DNA from: Taklimakanibacter albus
GTDB lineage: Bacteria > Pseudomonadota > Alphaproteobacteria > Rhizobiales > Aestuariivirgaceae
Length of the DNA stretch: 64,000 bases
Reading direction: 5' to 3'
NCBI RefSeq assembly: GCF_016595235.1
Contig: NZ_JAENHL010000004.1
Span: 90,343 to 154,342 of the forward strand
Made by a program: the position numbers and the translations under genes. Of the stretch, positions 1 through 8,780 are shown piece after piece. Positions within the stretch are counted from its first letter, which is position 1; each line of letters begins with the position of its first letter. The notes under the pieces were generated by a model. That model searched no databases. It was not told the DNA's origin and saw only the letters and a program-made list of their open reading frames with translations.

Positions 1-5
1 CGGCT

Positions 6-1970
6 TCAGGCAATCCGCTCACGTTTCACGTCAGGTGGCGTGGCTTCTTCAACCAGCATCTTAACCACCTCTTCCAGCTTCAGCGATTGCTGGGCCTGCG
101 AGCCGAGGCGGCGGACATTGAGCGTGCCCTCTTCCATCTCGCGCTTGCCGGCGACCAGGATGACCGGGATCTTGGCCACCGAGTGCTCGCGCACCTTGTA
201 GTTGATCTTCTCGTTGCGCAGATCCGTCTCGACCCGGAGTCCCGCGCGGGCGAGCTCCTGGCGGACCTTCTCGGCATAGGCGTCGGCATCCGACACGATG
301 GTGGTGACTACCGCCTGGATCGGCGCCAGCCAGAGCGGGAAATGCCCGGCGAAGTTCTCGATCAGGATGCCGGTGAAGCGCTCCATCGAGCCGCAGATGG
401 CGCGATGGACCATGACCGGCATCTTCTTCTGTCCGTCGGCATCGACATAAAAGGCGCCGAAACGCTCCGGCAGGTTGAAGTCGACCTGGGTGGTGCCGCA
501 CTGCCATTCCCGCCCGATCGCGTCGCGCAGCGTATATTCGAACTTGGGACCATAGAAGGTGCCCTCGCCCGGATTGATGCCGGTCTTGATACGCCCACCC
601 GAGTCCTTCGAGATCCGGTCGAGGAGCCGGCTCAGCACCGCCTCGGCATGGTCCCACATAGCATCGGTGCCGACCCGCTTCTCCGGCCGGGTGGCGAGCT
701 TCACGACGAATTCGGTGAAGCCGAAATCGGCATAGACCGACAGGATCAGGTCGTTGATCTTGAGACATTCCTCGGCGAGCTGCTCCTCGGTGCAGAAGAC
801 ATGCGCATCGTCCTGGGTGAAGCCCCGGACGCGCATCAGCCCGTGCAGGGCGCCGGACGGTTCGTAACGATGCACGGCGCCAAATTCCGCAAGCCTTATA
901 GGGAGATCGCGGTAGGACTTGAGACCATGTTTGAAGATCTGGATGTGGCCGGGACAGTTCATCGGCTTGAGCGCGAAGACGCGTTGGTCCTCGGTCTCGT
1001 CTCCCGCCGTCTGCACCTTGAACATGTTCTCGCGGTACCAACCCCAATGGCCGGAGGTCTCCCACAGGACCTTGTCGAGGACCTGGGGCGCATTGACCTC
1101 CTGGTAGTCGGCGCGGAGCCTGCGGCGCATATAGGCGATGAGCGCCTGGAACAGAGTCCAGCCCTTGGGATGCCAGAACACCACGCCCGGGCCCTCTTCC
1201 TGGAAATGGAACAGGTCCATCTCGCGCCCGAGCCGGCGGTGATCGCGCTTTTCGGCCTCTTCCAGCGCCGTCAGATAGGTCTGGAGGTCCTTGTCATTGG
1301 CCCAGGCGGTTCCGTAGATGCGGGTGAGCATCGGGTTCTTGGAATCGCCCCGCCAATAGGCGCCCGCCACTTTCATCAGCTTGAAGGCGCCGCCGATCTT
1401 GCCGGTCGAGGTCATATGCGGGCCGCGGCAGAGGTCTATCCAGCCGCCCTGATCATAGAATTTGATGTCCTGGTCGGCCGGAATGGCGTCGACCAGTTCG
1501 ACCTTGAACAACTCGCCTCTTGACTTGAAAAATTCTTTCGCCGCTTCACGTGAAACGATTCGTTTACTAAATGGCTTGTCGCGGGCGATGATTTCCCGCA
1601 TTTTTTTCTCGATCGCGGGAAAGTCTTCCGGGGTAAACGGCTCGTTGCGGAAAAAATCATAAAAGAAGCCGTTTTCGATCACCGGCCCGATCGTCACCTG
1701 GGTTCCGGGATGCAGCTCCTGGACGGCTTCCGCCAGCACATGGGCGGTGTCATGCCGGATCAGCTCGAGCGCCTCGGCATCGTCCCGGGTAATGATTCGC
1801 ACCTTGGCGTCCCCGGTGATCGGGTCGGCGAGGTCGACCAGGACGCCGTCCTTCATGAGGGCGACGGCTTTTTTCTCGAGGGATTTGGAAATGGAGGCGG
1901 CGAGCTCGGCGCCGGAAAGTCCCGCTTCGACCTGGCGCACCGCGCCATCGGGAAAAGTCAGATTTATCAT
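6..1970 (-). CDS. thrS: Threonine--tRNA ligase
   Basis: Charges tRNA-Thr with threonine in the cytoplasm. The 654-residue length is normal for a full bacterial ThrRS. The N-terminal 60 residues form the TGS domain, followed by the editing domain with the HxxxH pair (H73, H77 in RHDTAH) and the later CRGPH zinc motif, then the class II catalytic core (MNCPGH, GTTQVDF, motif 3 around [11 protein letters not shown]) and the anticodon-binding domain. The frame stays open for 92 codons upstream, but that stretch does not look like protein; the ATG at 1970 begins the TGS domain (MINLTFPDG) and is chosen. It is divergent from the barrel gene at 2185 and the 214 bp between them hold both promoters. 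I am very sure of the function. Confidence 0.97.
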   Translation of the reverse strand: MINLTFPDGAVRQVEAGLSGAELAASISKSLEKKAVALMKDGVLVDLADPITGDAKVRIITRDDAEALELIRHDTAHVLAEAVQELHPGTQVTIGPVIENGFFYDFFRNEPFTPEDFPAIEKKMREIIARDKPFSKRIVSREAAKEFFKSRGELFKVELVDAIPADQDIKFYDQGGWIDLCRGPHMTSTGKIGGAFKLMKVAGAYWRGDSKNPMLTRIYGTAWANDKDLQTYLTALEEAEKRDHRRLGREMDLFHFQEEGPGVVFWHPKGWTLFQALIAYMRRRLRADYQEVNAPQVLDKVLWETSGHWGWYRENMFKVQTAGDETEDQRVFALKPMNCPGHIQIFKHGLKSYRDLPIRLAEFGAVHRYEPSGALHGLMRVRGFTQDDAHVFCTEEQLAEECLKINDLILSVYADFGFTEFVVKLATRPEKRVGTDAMWDHAEAVLSRLLDRISKDSGGRIKTGINPGEGTFYGPKFEYTLRDAIGREWQCGTTQVDFNLPERFGAFYVDADGQKKMPVMVHRAICGSMERFTGILIENFAGHFPLWLAPIQAVVTTIVSDADAYAEKVRQELARAGLRVETDLRNEKINYKVREHSVAKIPVILVAGKREMEEGTLNVRRLGSQAQQSLKLEEVVKMLVEEATPPDVKRERIA

Positions 1971-2184
1971 GGTCTTCTCCTGCTCACTCCTGCACACGCA
2001 GCAGGTAAGCTTTAGTGTTGCAACCGGCCGCTTATGGCAGCGCTTGCTTTTCCGGTCAATGCGGCCGGCGCGCCGTATACGGATGATCAGCGGTCGGAAC
2101 AAATCAACTCGATAACCAGACGTTAACCTTAACAAGACATGATCCCTGACTGAACTGCAGCGCAACTCAGTGGGGAAACTAACC

Positions 2185-2895
2185 ATGACTAAATTTCTGC
2201 TTCGCCTCTCTCTCTGCACCGCCGCCTTGGCCGCGGTGACCACCACCGTCGCCCATGCCGCCGACTACGAGCCGCCGCCGCCCGAAATGCGCGGCTCCTG
2301 GACCGGCCCGTATGTCGGCGCCTTCGTAATGGGCGTCGGCGTCGAAAGCCGCTATGACGCGACTTGCGATGATCCGGCGGACTGCCTTATCGATCCTGAA
2401 ATGAGCGGCTTCACCTGGGGTGGCGGCCTGCTCGCCGGCTTCAACTACGACATCGGCAATGGCTTCCTGGTCGGCGTCGAAGGCGATTATGGCTGGGCCG
2501 GCAAGGTCGACAATGACGATCCGGGCGAAGCCACCGAGATGAAGATGAAGGACATCGCGACGCTGCGCGCCCGCGCCGGCTACATCTTCAACGACGACAC
2601 CCTCTTCTACGCGACCGGTGGTGCGGCTTGGATCAAGACGACCTTCGGCGGCGAAGTCGGCGCCATTCCCGATCGTGAGTTCATCGACGACACCCAGTGG
2701 GTCAGCGGCTGGACGGTCGGCGGCGGCATCGAGCATGCCTTCTCCGAAAGCGTGCATGCCCGCCTCGAATATCTCTATCTCGATATGCAGGACCAGGAAT
2801 ACGATCTCGATGTCGGCACGGTCGACCTCGAATTCGACGGCGGCGTCCATTTGATCCGCGCCGGCCTGACCTTCAATTTCGGCAACTACTTCTGA
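2185..2895 (+). CDS. Outer-membrane beta-barrel protein (Omp25/Omp31 type)
   Basis: A predicted 236-residue outer-membrane protein. It starts with a classical signal peptide ending [10 protein letters not shown], followed by repeated amphipathic strands ([63 protein letters not shown]) and the family-typical C-terminal strand ending in phenylalanine ([14 protein letters not shown]). The architecture matches the rhizobial/Brucella Omp25-Omp31 porin-like family. A GTG 15 bp upstream is in frame, but the ATG at 2185 follows GGGGA at a good distance and begins the signal peptide. Single gene, divergent from thrS and convergent with yidD. Function beyond membrane structure or surface exposure cannot be read. 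It is more distant in sequence from the four barrels at 33960-37692 than those are from each other. Confidence 0.85.
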   Translation: MTKFLLRLSLCTAALAAVTTTVAHAADYEPPPPEMRGSWTGPYVGAFVMGVGVESRYDATCDDPADCLIDPEMSGFTWGGGLLAGFNYDIGNGFLVGVEGDYGWAGKVDNDDPGEATEMKMKDIATLRARAGYIFNDDTLFYATGGAAWIKTTFGGEVGAIPDREFIDDTQWVSGWTVGGGIEHAFSESVHARLEYLYLDMQDQEYDLDVGTVDLEFDGGVHLIRAGLTFNFGNYF

Positions 2896-2946
2896 TCACT
2901 GCCGTTTGAGTGCCTCTGGTTAGTTGCTTAAAGCTGCCTGCAGTCC

Positions 2947-2977
2947 GAAGGCGCTGGAGTCCCCCTCCGGCGCCTTC
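2947..2977. terminator. Hairpin between convergent barrel gene and yidD
   Basis: Thirteen-base inverted repeat (GAAGGCGCTGGAG, five-base loop, CTCCGGCGCCTTC, one G-T wobble) 50 bp after the barrel stop and just touching the yidD stop. There is no strong T-run, so it is a candidate bidirectional terminator rather than a certain one. Confidence 0.55.
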
Positions 2978-3293
2978 ACTGCTTGTGGCTTCGCCATGCC
3001 ACATGCCGCCAGGCGCGCCAGTCGCGCGGAAAATCCTCAGGCACCGGATCGAAGCCATCGCCGCCCCAGGGATGGCAACGCGAGACGCGTGACAGTCCCA
3101 GCCAGAAACCGGCCCAGGCGCCATGCCGCCGGATGGCGTCCATCGTATAATCCGAGCAGGTCGGCAGATAACGGCAGCGCCGTCCCAGCACCACGGACAC
3201 GCTGAGCTGATAGGCACGGATCAGTCCAAGCAGCAAAAATCCCACGGGCGTGGTCGCCTGTCGCTTTTCCGCCGCATCGCGCCGTTCACACAT
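2976..3293 (-). CDS. yidD: Membrane protein insertion efficiency factor YidD
   Basis: Small inner-membrane-associated protein thought to assist YidC-dependent insertion. The 105 residues contain the family signature: an amphipathic/hydrophobic N-terminal helix (GFLLLGLIRAYQLSVSVVLG), then CRYLPTCSDY, then AIRRHGAWAGFWLGLSRVSRCHPWGGDGFDPVP. Length is at the upper end of the usual 70-110. The yidD gene often lies near the NifU-like, folE and hisI block in rhizobia; here a sulfatase gene separates it from the NifU-like gene. The start at 3293 is 53 bp from the divergent betC start. Confidence 0.93.
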   Translation of the reverse strand: MCERRDAAEKRQATTPVGFLLLGLIRAYQLSVSVVLGRRCRYLPTCSDYTMDAIRRHGAWAGFWLGLSRVSRCHPWGGDGFDPVPEDFPRDWRAWRHVAWRSHKQ

Positions 3294-3346
3294 TCTGTCG
3301 CTTTCACCAGCCGGTTAAAGTCGGCCCACCCGTCACGGAGATAGGC

Positions 3347-4897
3347 ATGTCCGCCGAGAAGCCCAATATTCTTTTCATCATGGCCGATCAATTGGGCGCG
3401 CGCAGCCTGAAGGCTTACGGCCACCCGCTCGTCCGGACACCCCATCTCGACCGGCTGGCGCAAGAAGGCGTCGTCTTCGAGAACGCCTACACGCCGAGCC
3501 CTCTCTGCGCCCCTGCCCGCGCTTCGGTAATGAACGGGCTGCTTCCTTCGCGCAGCGGCGTCTATGACAATGCCGCCGAGTTCCCCTCCGCCATTCCGAC
3601 CTTCGCGCATTATCTGAGGATCGCCGGCTATCGCACTTGCTTGTCGGGAAAAATGCACTTCGTCGGTCCCGACCAGTTGCACGGCCTGGAAGAACGGCTC
3701 ACCACCGACATCTACCCGGCCGATTTCGGCTGGACACCGGACTGGCGCCTGCGTCAGGAGCGCATCGACTGGTGGTATCACAATATGACCTCGGTGTTGC
3801 AGCCGGGCATCGCCGAAATCACCAACCAGCTCGAATTCGACGACGAGACCGCCTTCCTCGCCATCCGCAAGATCTACGACTATGCGCGCTACGAGCCGGA
3901 GACGCCCTTCTGCCTGATGGCCTCCTTCACCCATCCGCATGATCCTTACGCGGCGCGCGCAGAATTCTGGAACCTCTATCGCGACGACGAGATCGACCTG
4001 CCGGCGATCCCGGCCACGCCCAAGGACGCGCTCGACCCGCATAGCCGGCGCCTCTACGAGATGTCGGCTATGGACGATTATGCGGTGACGGAGAAAGACA
4101 TCCGCGCCGCGCGCCACGGCTATTACGCCAACATATCCTATGTCGACGATCTGGTCGGCCAGTTGATCGCGGCGCTGGAGACAACGGGCAAGCTTGACGA
4201 CACCGTCATCGTCTTCACCTCCGACCATGGCGATTTCCTCGGCGAGCGCGGCCTATGGTACAAGATGTCGTTCCTCGAGCCCGCGGCGCATGTGCCTTTC
4301 ATCGTCTGGTCGCCGAAACGTTTCGCGCCGCGCCGGGTGCGGGAACCGATGACGCTGTGCGATATCCTGCCGACCTTTGCCGATCTCGCCCAAAGCGGGA
4401 ATGCAAAGCTCGCGCGCAAGGTCGACGGCAGAAGCCTCTATCCCCTGCTCACCGGCGCGCCGGAGGATCCGCAGGCGACCGCCTGGGGCGAATATCTCGC
4501 CGAAGGCGCCATCGCGCCGCTTTATATGCTGAGACGGGCAAACTGGAAATTCATCCACACACCCGCCGATCCCGATCAGCTTTTCGACCTCGAAAACGAT
4601 CCCGATGAGCGGATCAACCTCGCCGGGGATCCGCGCCATCAGGCAAAGGCGGAGTCGTTCCATCGCGAGGTCGAGCAGACCTTTGACATTCCGCGTATCA
4701 CAGCTGAGGTGCTGACCAGCCAGCAGTCCCGTCTGATGATGTTCGAGGCCCTGCGGCACGGCGCGCATTTCCCCTGGGATTTCCAGCCGCTGCGCCAGGC
4801 CTCCGAGCAATATACGCGCAACCACATGTCGGTGACCGACCGCGATCTCAAGAGCCGCTATCCGGCAGCTCCCGATATCGAAGACAAGCGACGCTGA
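3347..4897 (+). CDS. betC: Choline-sulfatase
   Basis: Hydrolyses choline-O-sulfate to choline and sulfate, feeding glycine betaine synthesis and sulfur supply. The 516-residue protein has the type I sulfatase fold. D14 lies in FIMADQ, and C54 in LCAPARAS is the cysteine converted to formylglycine (CxPxR). The stretch SGKMHFVGPDQLHGLEERL plus DIYPADFGWTPDW is the signature of BetC-type choline sulfatases, as is the C-terminal HFPWDFQPLRQASEQY followed by RNHMS. The second metal site is in FTSDHGDFLGERGLW. No betI, betA or betB lies next to it, unlike the rhizobial bet operon. It sits between yidD and the NifU-like gene and ends one base before the convergent gene's stop. Needs formylglycine-generating or anaerobic maturation elsewhere in the genome. 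Confidence 0.92.
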   Translation: MSAEKPNILFIMADQLGARSLKAYGHPLVRTPHLDRLAQEGVVFENAYTPSPLCAPARASVMNGLLPSRSGVYDNAAEFPSAIPTFAHYLRIAGYRTCLSGKMHFVGPDQLHGLEERLTTDIYPADFGWTPDWRLRQERIDWWYHNMTSVLQPGIAEITNQLEFDDETAFLAIRKIYDYARYEPETPFCLMASFTHPHDPYAARAEFWNLYRDDEIDLPAIPATPKDALDPHSRRLYEMSAMDDYAVTEKDIRAARHGYYANISYVDDLVGQLIAALETTGKLDDTVIVFTSDHGDFLGERGLWYKMSFLEPAAHVPFIVWSPKRFAPRRVREPMTLCDILPTFADLAQSGNAKLARKVDGRSLYPLLTGAPEDPQATAWGEYLAEGAIAPLYMLRRANWKFIHTPADPDQLFDLENDPDERINLAGDPRHQAKAESFHREVEQTFDIPRITAEVLTSQQSRLMMFEALRHGAHFPWDFQPLRQASEQYTRNHMSVTDRDLKSRYPAAPDIEDKRR

Positions 4898-4898
4898 T

Positions 4899-5354
4899 TT
4901 ATGCCGGCACGGCGGCTTTCGCCTGTGCCTTCGCCTCGATCTGATCGAGCGCATCGACCACCGCGTCGAAGGTGAGAAGCGTGGAGGCGTGCCGGGCCTT
5001 GAAGTCGCGCACCGGGACCAGCGCTTCGAGATCCTGCCACTTTCCGGCGGGCGGGTCGCCGCCCTCCTTCAACATTGCATACATTCTACCGCGTAAGGCC
5101 CGGAGCTCCTCCGGGGTGGAGCCCACGACATGACGCGCCATGATCGAGGACGAGGCCTGGCCCAGCGCGCAGGCTTTGACCTCATGGCCAAAATCGCTGA
5201 CCTTGCCGTCTTCGAGCTTCAAATCGATGGTGACCTTGGACCCGCACAGGCGCGACACCGCGGTTGCCGTTGCGTCCGGCGCATCGAGGCGTTGCAGCCG
5301 GGGAATATCGGCAGCGAATTCAAGGATCTTGCGATTGTAGATTTCGTTGATCAT
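4899..5354 (-). CDS. Iron-sulfur cluster assembly scaffold protein (NifU/IscU-like)
   Basis: A 151-residue NifU N-terminal-domain protein predicted to hold a nascent Fe-S cluster. The three conserved cysteines are visible as [20 protein letters not shown] and a region where the third ligand would fall in [12 protein letters not shown]; that last position lacks a cysteine, so cluster binding may differ from IscU. An in-frame GTG lies two codons upstream (GTG TGC ATG), but the ATG at 5354 begins the conserved INEIYN segment. Divergent from folE. This divergent NifU-like subgroup is common next to folE and hisI in Alphaproteobacteria. Confidence 0.85.
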   Translation of the reverse strand: MINEIYNRKILEFAADIPRLQRLDAPDATATAVSRLCGSKVTIDLKLEDGKVSDFGHEVKACALGQASSSIMARHVVGSTPEELRALRGRMYAMLKEGGDPPAGKWQDLEALVPVRDFKARHASTLLTFDAVVDALDQIEAKAQAKAAVPA

Positions 5355-5468
5355 GCACACATTCTATTGCGTCGGAAAAGCGCCGCAAGGCGTCCTTCGG
5401 CAGGTTTGCCCCTGGAACCCGCCCATGATATGGGATCGGCCAAAACGGATGTCAAAGTGAGCCCCAAT

Positions 5469-6098
5469 ATGGATGCTGTCGTCAAGAAAATCGCGCGAGA
5501 ATCGGCGGTCAAGCGCCCCTCCCAGGAGGAGGCCGAGGAAGCCGTTCGCACGCTGATCGCCTGGGCCGGTGACGACCCGACCCGCCAGGGCCTGATCGAC
5601 ACCCCCAAGCGGGTGGTCAAGGCCTATAAGGAATTCTTCAAGGGCTACAGCGAGGATCCCCTCCAGGCGCTGTCGCGGACCTTCGACGAAGACGAAGGGT
5701 ATGACGATATCGTCATGCTGCGCGACATCGAGTTCAACTCGCATTGCGAGCACCATATCGTCCCCTTCATCGGCCGCGCCCATGTCGCTTATCTCCCCTC
5801 GGATTCCGTCGTCGGCATTTCCAAGCTGGCGCGCGTCGTCGAGATCTATGCCCGCCGGCTGCAGACCCAGGAGACCATGACGGCGCAAATCGTCAAGGCG
5901 ATCGATCAGGCGCTCAAGCCACGCGGCACCGCCCTTCTCATCGAGGCGGTGCATCAGTGCATGTCGCTGCGCGGCGTCAACAAGCGCAACGTCTCGACCA
6001 TCACCACCCAGTTCACCGGCGAGTTCAAGTCCACCCCGGCACTCCAGGCCCGTTTCATGGAACTGGTGCGGGCACCGTCGGGCGGCTTCTCCCTCTGA
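5469..6098 (+). CDS. folE: GTP cyclohydrolase I
   Basis: Catalyses the first step of tetrahydrofolate/pterin synthesis, GTP to 7,8-dihydroneopterin triphosphate. With the ATG at 5469 the protein is 209 residues. The zinc ligands are seen in SHCEHH (C93, with H96) and in HQCMSLRGV; the GTP-binding strand is [20 protein letters not shown]. Another ATG at 5430 would add 13 residues with no better ribosome site; the 5469 start matches the MDAxVK opening of rhizobial FolE and has AGTGAG upstream. Its stop overlaps the hisI start (TGATG), so the two are translated together. Confidence 0.95.
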   Translation: MDAVVKKIARESAVKRPSQEEAEEAVRTLIAWAGDDPTRQGLIDTPKRVVKAYKEFFKGYSEDPLQALSRTFDEDEGYDDIVMLRDIEFNSHCEHHIVPFIGRAHVAYLPSDSVVGISKLARVVEIYARRLQTQETMTAQIVKAIDQALKPRGTALLIEAVHQCMSLRGVNKRNVSTITTQFTGEFKSTPALQARFMELVRAPSGGFSL

Positions 6099-6475
6099 TG
6101 TCGAAGGGTGACGAAGAATCGACCGTCTTCGCGCCGCGTTATGACGACAAGGGGCTGATCCCGGCCATCGTGACCGATGCCAAGGACGGCGCCGTGGTGA
6201 TGCTCGCTTATATGAACGCCGAGGCGCTGCGCCTGACCCTCGAAACCGGCGAGGCGCATTATTGGAGCCGTTCGCGCGGCGAGTTGTGGCGCAAAGGCGC
6301 CACGTCGGGCGACACGCAAAAGGTCGTCGATCTCAGGCTCGATTGCGACCAGGACACGGTCCTCGTCTCCGTCGCCATGGCCGGGCGCGGCGTCGCCTGC
6401 CATACTGGACGGCATTCCTGCTTCTACCGTCGGGTGAAGCCGTCGTCACAAGGTTACGAACTCGAAATAATCTGA
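6098..6475 (+). CDS. hisI: Phosphoribosyl-AMP cyclohydrolase
   Basis: Third step of histidine biosynthesis, opening the adenine ring of PR-AMP. The 125-residue length fits the stand-alone HisI form without a HisE domain. Conserved segments are [26 protein letters not shown], the metal-binding DCDQDT, and [11 protein letters not shown] carrying the two zinc cysteines. The start codon overlaps the folE stop by one base. The folE-hisI order is typical of Hyphomicrobiales. Confidence 0.95.
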   Translation: MSKGDEESTVFAPRYDDKGLIPAIVTDAKDGAVVMLAYMNAEALRLTLETGEAHYWSRSRGELWRKGATSGDTQKVVDLRLDCDQDTVLVSVAMAGRGVACHTGRHSCFYRRVKPSSQGYELEII

Positions 6476-6513
6476 GATTTCCTGATCTTCCGTGCACGGT
6501 GTAAGCTGGCACC

Positions 6514-7356
6514 ATGAACGGAAATGTCAGGCACGCGATCGGGCTGGCGCTCGGTGCGGGCGCAGCACGTGGCTGGGCCCATATCGGCGTCATCGAAAGG
6601 CTGGAGGAGAACGGCATCCACGCCTCCTGCATTGCCGGCTCGTCGATCGGCGCGCTGGCCGGCGGCATGCATGCGGTGGGCCGGCTGCAGGGCCTCAAGG
6701 AATTCGCGCTCGGTCTGACGCGCCGGCGTGTCCTCTCTCTGCTCGACATTTCCTGGCGCGGCTCCGGCCTCATCGCCGGCGAGAAGCTCGGCGGCCTGCT
6801 CGACGAGGCGGTCGGCAGCACGACCTTCGCCGATGCGAGGATCCCCTTCATCTGCATCGCCACCGAGCTCGGCACCGGCCATGAGCTGTGGCTGCGCTCG
6901 GGCGCGCTGGCACCGGCGATCAGGGCCTCTTATGCGCTCCCCGGCGTCTTCCGCCCGGTGCGGGTCAATGGCCATTGGCTGATCGATGGCGGCGTGGTCA
7001 ATCCGGTGCCGGTCGCCGCCTGCCGGGCGCTCGGCGCCCGCATGGTGATCGCGGTCAATCTGGGCCCCGAGACCGCCGCCGGCATCGCCATCCAGAATCC
7101 GCCCGACATCGCGGCGAGCGACAAGGGCAACACGGCGCCGAGCCTTACCTCGGTGCTGGTCGCCGCCTTCAACATCACGCAGGACCGGCTGTCGCGCTCG
7201 CGCCTCGCCGGCGATCCGCCCGACATCTCGCTCAATCTGCGTGCCAATGGCGTGGGCCTGTTCGAGTTCGACAAGGCCGAGAAGGCGATCGCCGCCGGGC
7301 GCGAGGCCGTCGACCGCGCCATGCCCGAGATCGAACGCGCAATCTCAGTATTGTAA
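6514..7356 (+). CDS. Patatin-like phospholipase family protein (RssA type)
   Basis: Predicted serine lipid acyl hydrolase of 280 residues. The catalytic dyad is S44 in GSSIG and D158 in LIDGG, and the oxyanion loop is GLALGAGAARGWAHIGV near the N-terminus. No signal peptide or membrane segment, so it likely acts at the cytoplasmic face. It lies 38 bp after hisI in the same orientation and may be co-transcribed; this patatin gene commonly follows hisI in rhizobia. It converges with the C69 peptidase with only two bases between stops. The substrate is unknown. Confidence 0.88.
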   Translation: MNGNVRHAIGLALGAGAARGWAHIGVIERLEENGIHASCIAGSSIGALAGGMHAVGRLQGLKEFALGLTRRRVLSLLDISWRGSGLIAGEKLGGLLDEAVGSTTFADARIPFICIATELGTGHELWLRSGALAPAIRASYALPGVFRPVRVNGHWLIDGGVVNPVPVAACRALGARMVIAVNLGPETAAGIAIQNPPDIAASDKGNTAPSLTSVLVAAFNITQDRLSRSRLAGDPPDISLNLRANGVGLFEFDKAEKAIAAGREAVDRAMPEIERAISVL

Positions 7357-7358
7357 TT

Positions 7359-8780
7359 CTACCAAGTCTGTTCGACCGCCTTCGGCTGCGGCCAGGGCTT
7401 GAAGCTGTGCAATGCTCTCGTCCGGACCTCTAACGCATTGGCCAGGGTCTCAGCCATGTTGAGCGCGTTCAGAAGCTCGGTCTGAGTGAAATAAGTGAGA
7501 TAATCCCCTGCGAGCTCGGTCTTGCCGGCGCTGATCAGAGCCTCGGCCGCTTGGCCGACACTGTCATTGAGGCAGCGCAGTTTCCGTTCGACGCCCTCCC
7601 ACACCGCGGTGACTTCCGGCAGATAGGTGTCGGGCTCCTGTAGCATCACATATAGCAGCCGCTTGAACACTTGCGCCGCCGAACGCGTCGCTTCGATCTG
7701 CTGCGGCACCAATGAAACCTTATCCGGCTTGCGCAGATCGATGAAATTGGCGGATTCGCCATCGGTCAGATAGCGATGCATCCGATATTCCTCAGGCACA
7801 TCCCTGACGCCCATATGGACCGGCACGAAAGGCGCGGCGAGTGCGCCGATCTGCGTGTGCCACAGCACGCGGAGCGCGTCATGGCGCGGATGCCGGAGCG
7901 GCACGATCTGGCCGTAACCCGCCGTGTCGCCGGTGAGCTTCGGGGTGCGGATTGCCCAGGCGATGTCCTCGAAGGAGATCTTCTGCGGCCGCTTCGCCCG
8001 CACCTTCATCTCGTCTTCGATCCAGCTCACGCCGGCCCAGCGATAGAGCCCGTCGCCATAGATCGCATTGGCGTTGAAGACATCACTCTTATCGGGATCG
8101 AACCAGCCCTGGGCCACCGCGAAGGAGATGAGGTTGGGCGAATAGAGGAAATCCGGATGCCGCTCCTTGAAGGGGATATCGCCGATATAACCGGGCCGCG
8201 ACGCGCGGATGCTGTCGGGGCCCAGGCGCTCGGCCGCCCACAGGCCTTGGCCGCCCGAGAACTGGATCACGACCCAGCCCTCTTCCGCATCGGCGATCAG
8301 ATGTGAATTGCCGCCATAGGTCGAATGTCCATATCGCGCGATGAGATCGCCGATCAGCTCGACGCCTTCGCGCGCACTCTTCGCTCGTTCCAGCACGAGC
8401 CGCGCCAGATCGCTGTAATTGGGCCCGCTCTGGGTCTTGGGCGTCATGGCGTTGAGATCAGCCTTCGATGCCGACCACACATCGCGCACCGCGACGCCAT
8501 ATTCATTGAGGCCGCCATTGGTGAGCGGCGCCGGCACGCCGCGGAAATGGCTGTAGCTCACCCTGATATGACGCGCCGTCTCGGGCACTTGCGGAATCTG
8601 CGACAGCGCGCCCGGAAAATCCGACTCCGCCGTGACGCCGACCGTCACCATGGCGTCCGCCGCATGCGCGCGGCGCGGCACGATCTCGAGCCAGTGGCTC
8701 GACGGCTCATCGCCATAACCAGCCAGATAAGGCACGCCGTCCGACGTATGGTTCTTTCCGATATAGAGGGCGTAGCTCAT
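7359..8780 (-). CDS. C69-family dipeptidase-like Ntn hydrolase with serine at the nucleophile position
   Basis: A 473-residue protein of the C69 (formerly U34) dipeptidase family. Family marks are GGLNEYGVAV, the run LVLERAKSAREGVELIGDLI and the GGNSHLIAD strand. Known members begin with, or expose after cleavage, an N-terminal cysteine nucleophile. Here the protein starts MSYALYIGKN with no cysteine nearby, so after Met removal Ser2 would be the N-terminal residue. Either serine replaces cysteine as nucleophile or activity is altered. There is no signal peptide, so it is cytoplasmic. The start overlaps the stop of the ATPase gene (ATGA), making it the last gene of the peptide-importer operon and a natural candidate to hydrolyse the imported peptide. 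Confidence 0.82.
   Translation of the reverse strand: MSYALYIGKNHTSDGVPYLAGYGDEPSSHWLEIVPRRAHAADAMVTVGVTAESDFPGALSQIPQVPETARHIRVSYSHFRGVPAPLTNGGLNEYGVAVRDVWSASKADLNAMTPKTQSGPNYSDLARLVLERAKSAREGVELIGDLIARYGHSTYGGNSHLIADAEEGWVVIQFSGGQGLWAAERLGPDSIRASRPGYIGDIPFKERHPDFLYSPNLISFAVAQGWFDPDKSDVFNANAIYGDGLYRWAGVSWIEDEMKVRAKRPQKISFEDIAWAIRTPKLTGDTAGYGQIVPLRHPRHDALRVLWHTQIGALAAPFVPVHMGVRDVPEEYRMHRYLTDGESANFIDLRKPDKVSLVPQQIEATRSAAQVFKRLLYVMLQEPDTYLPEVTAVWEGVERKLRCLNDSVGQAAEALISAGKTELAGDYLTYFTQTELLNALNMAETLANALEVRTRALHSFKPWPQPKAVEQTW

Noticed and set aside
87-1523. A 478-codon plus-strand open frame across thrS
   Set aside because: It is antisense to a clear ThrRS and has the composition of a GC-rich shadow frame.
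5354-5360. GTG start two codons upstream of the NifU-like ATG, and the same GTGTGCATG pattern before the CBS gene at 15742
   Set aside because: In the CBS gene the GGAGG spacing supports the ATG, and the conserved protein begins at the ATG in both cases; the shared sequence looks like chance.
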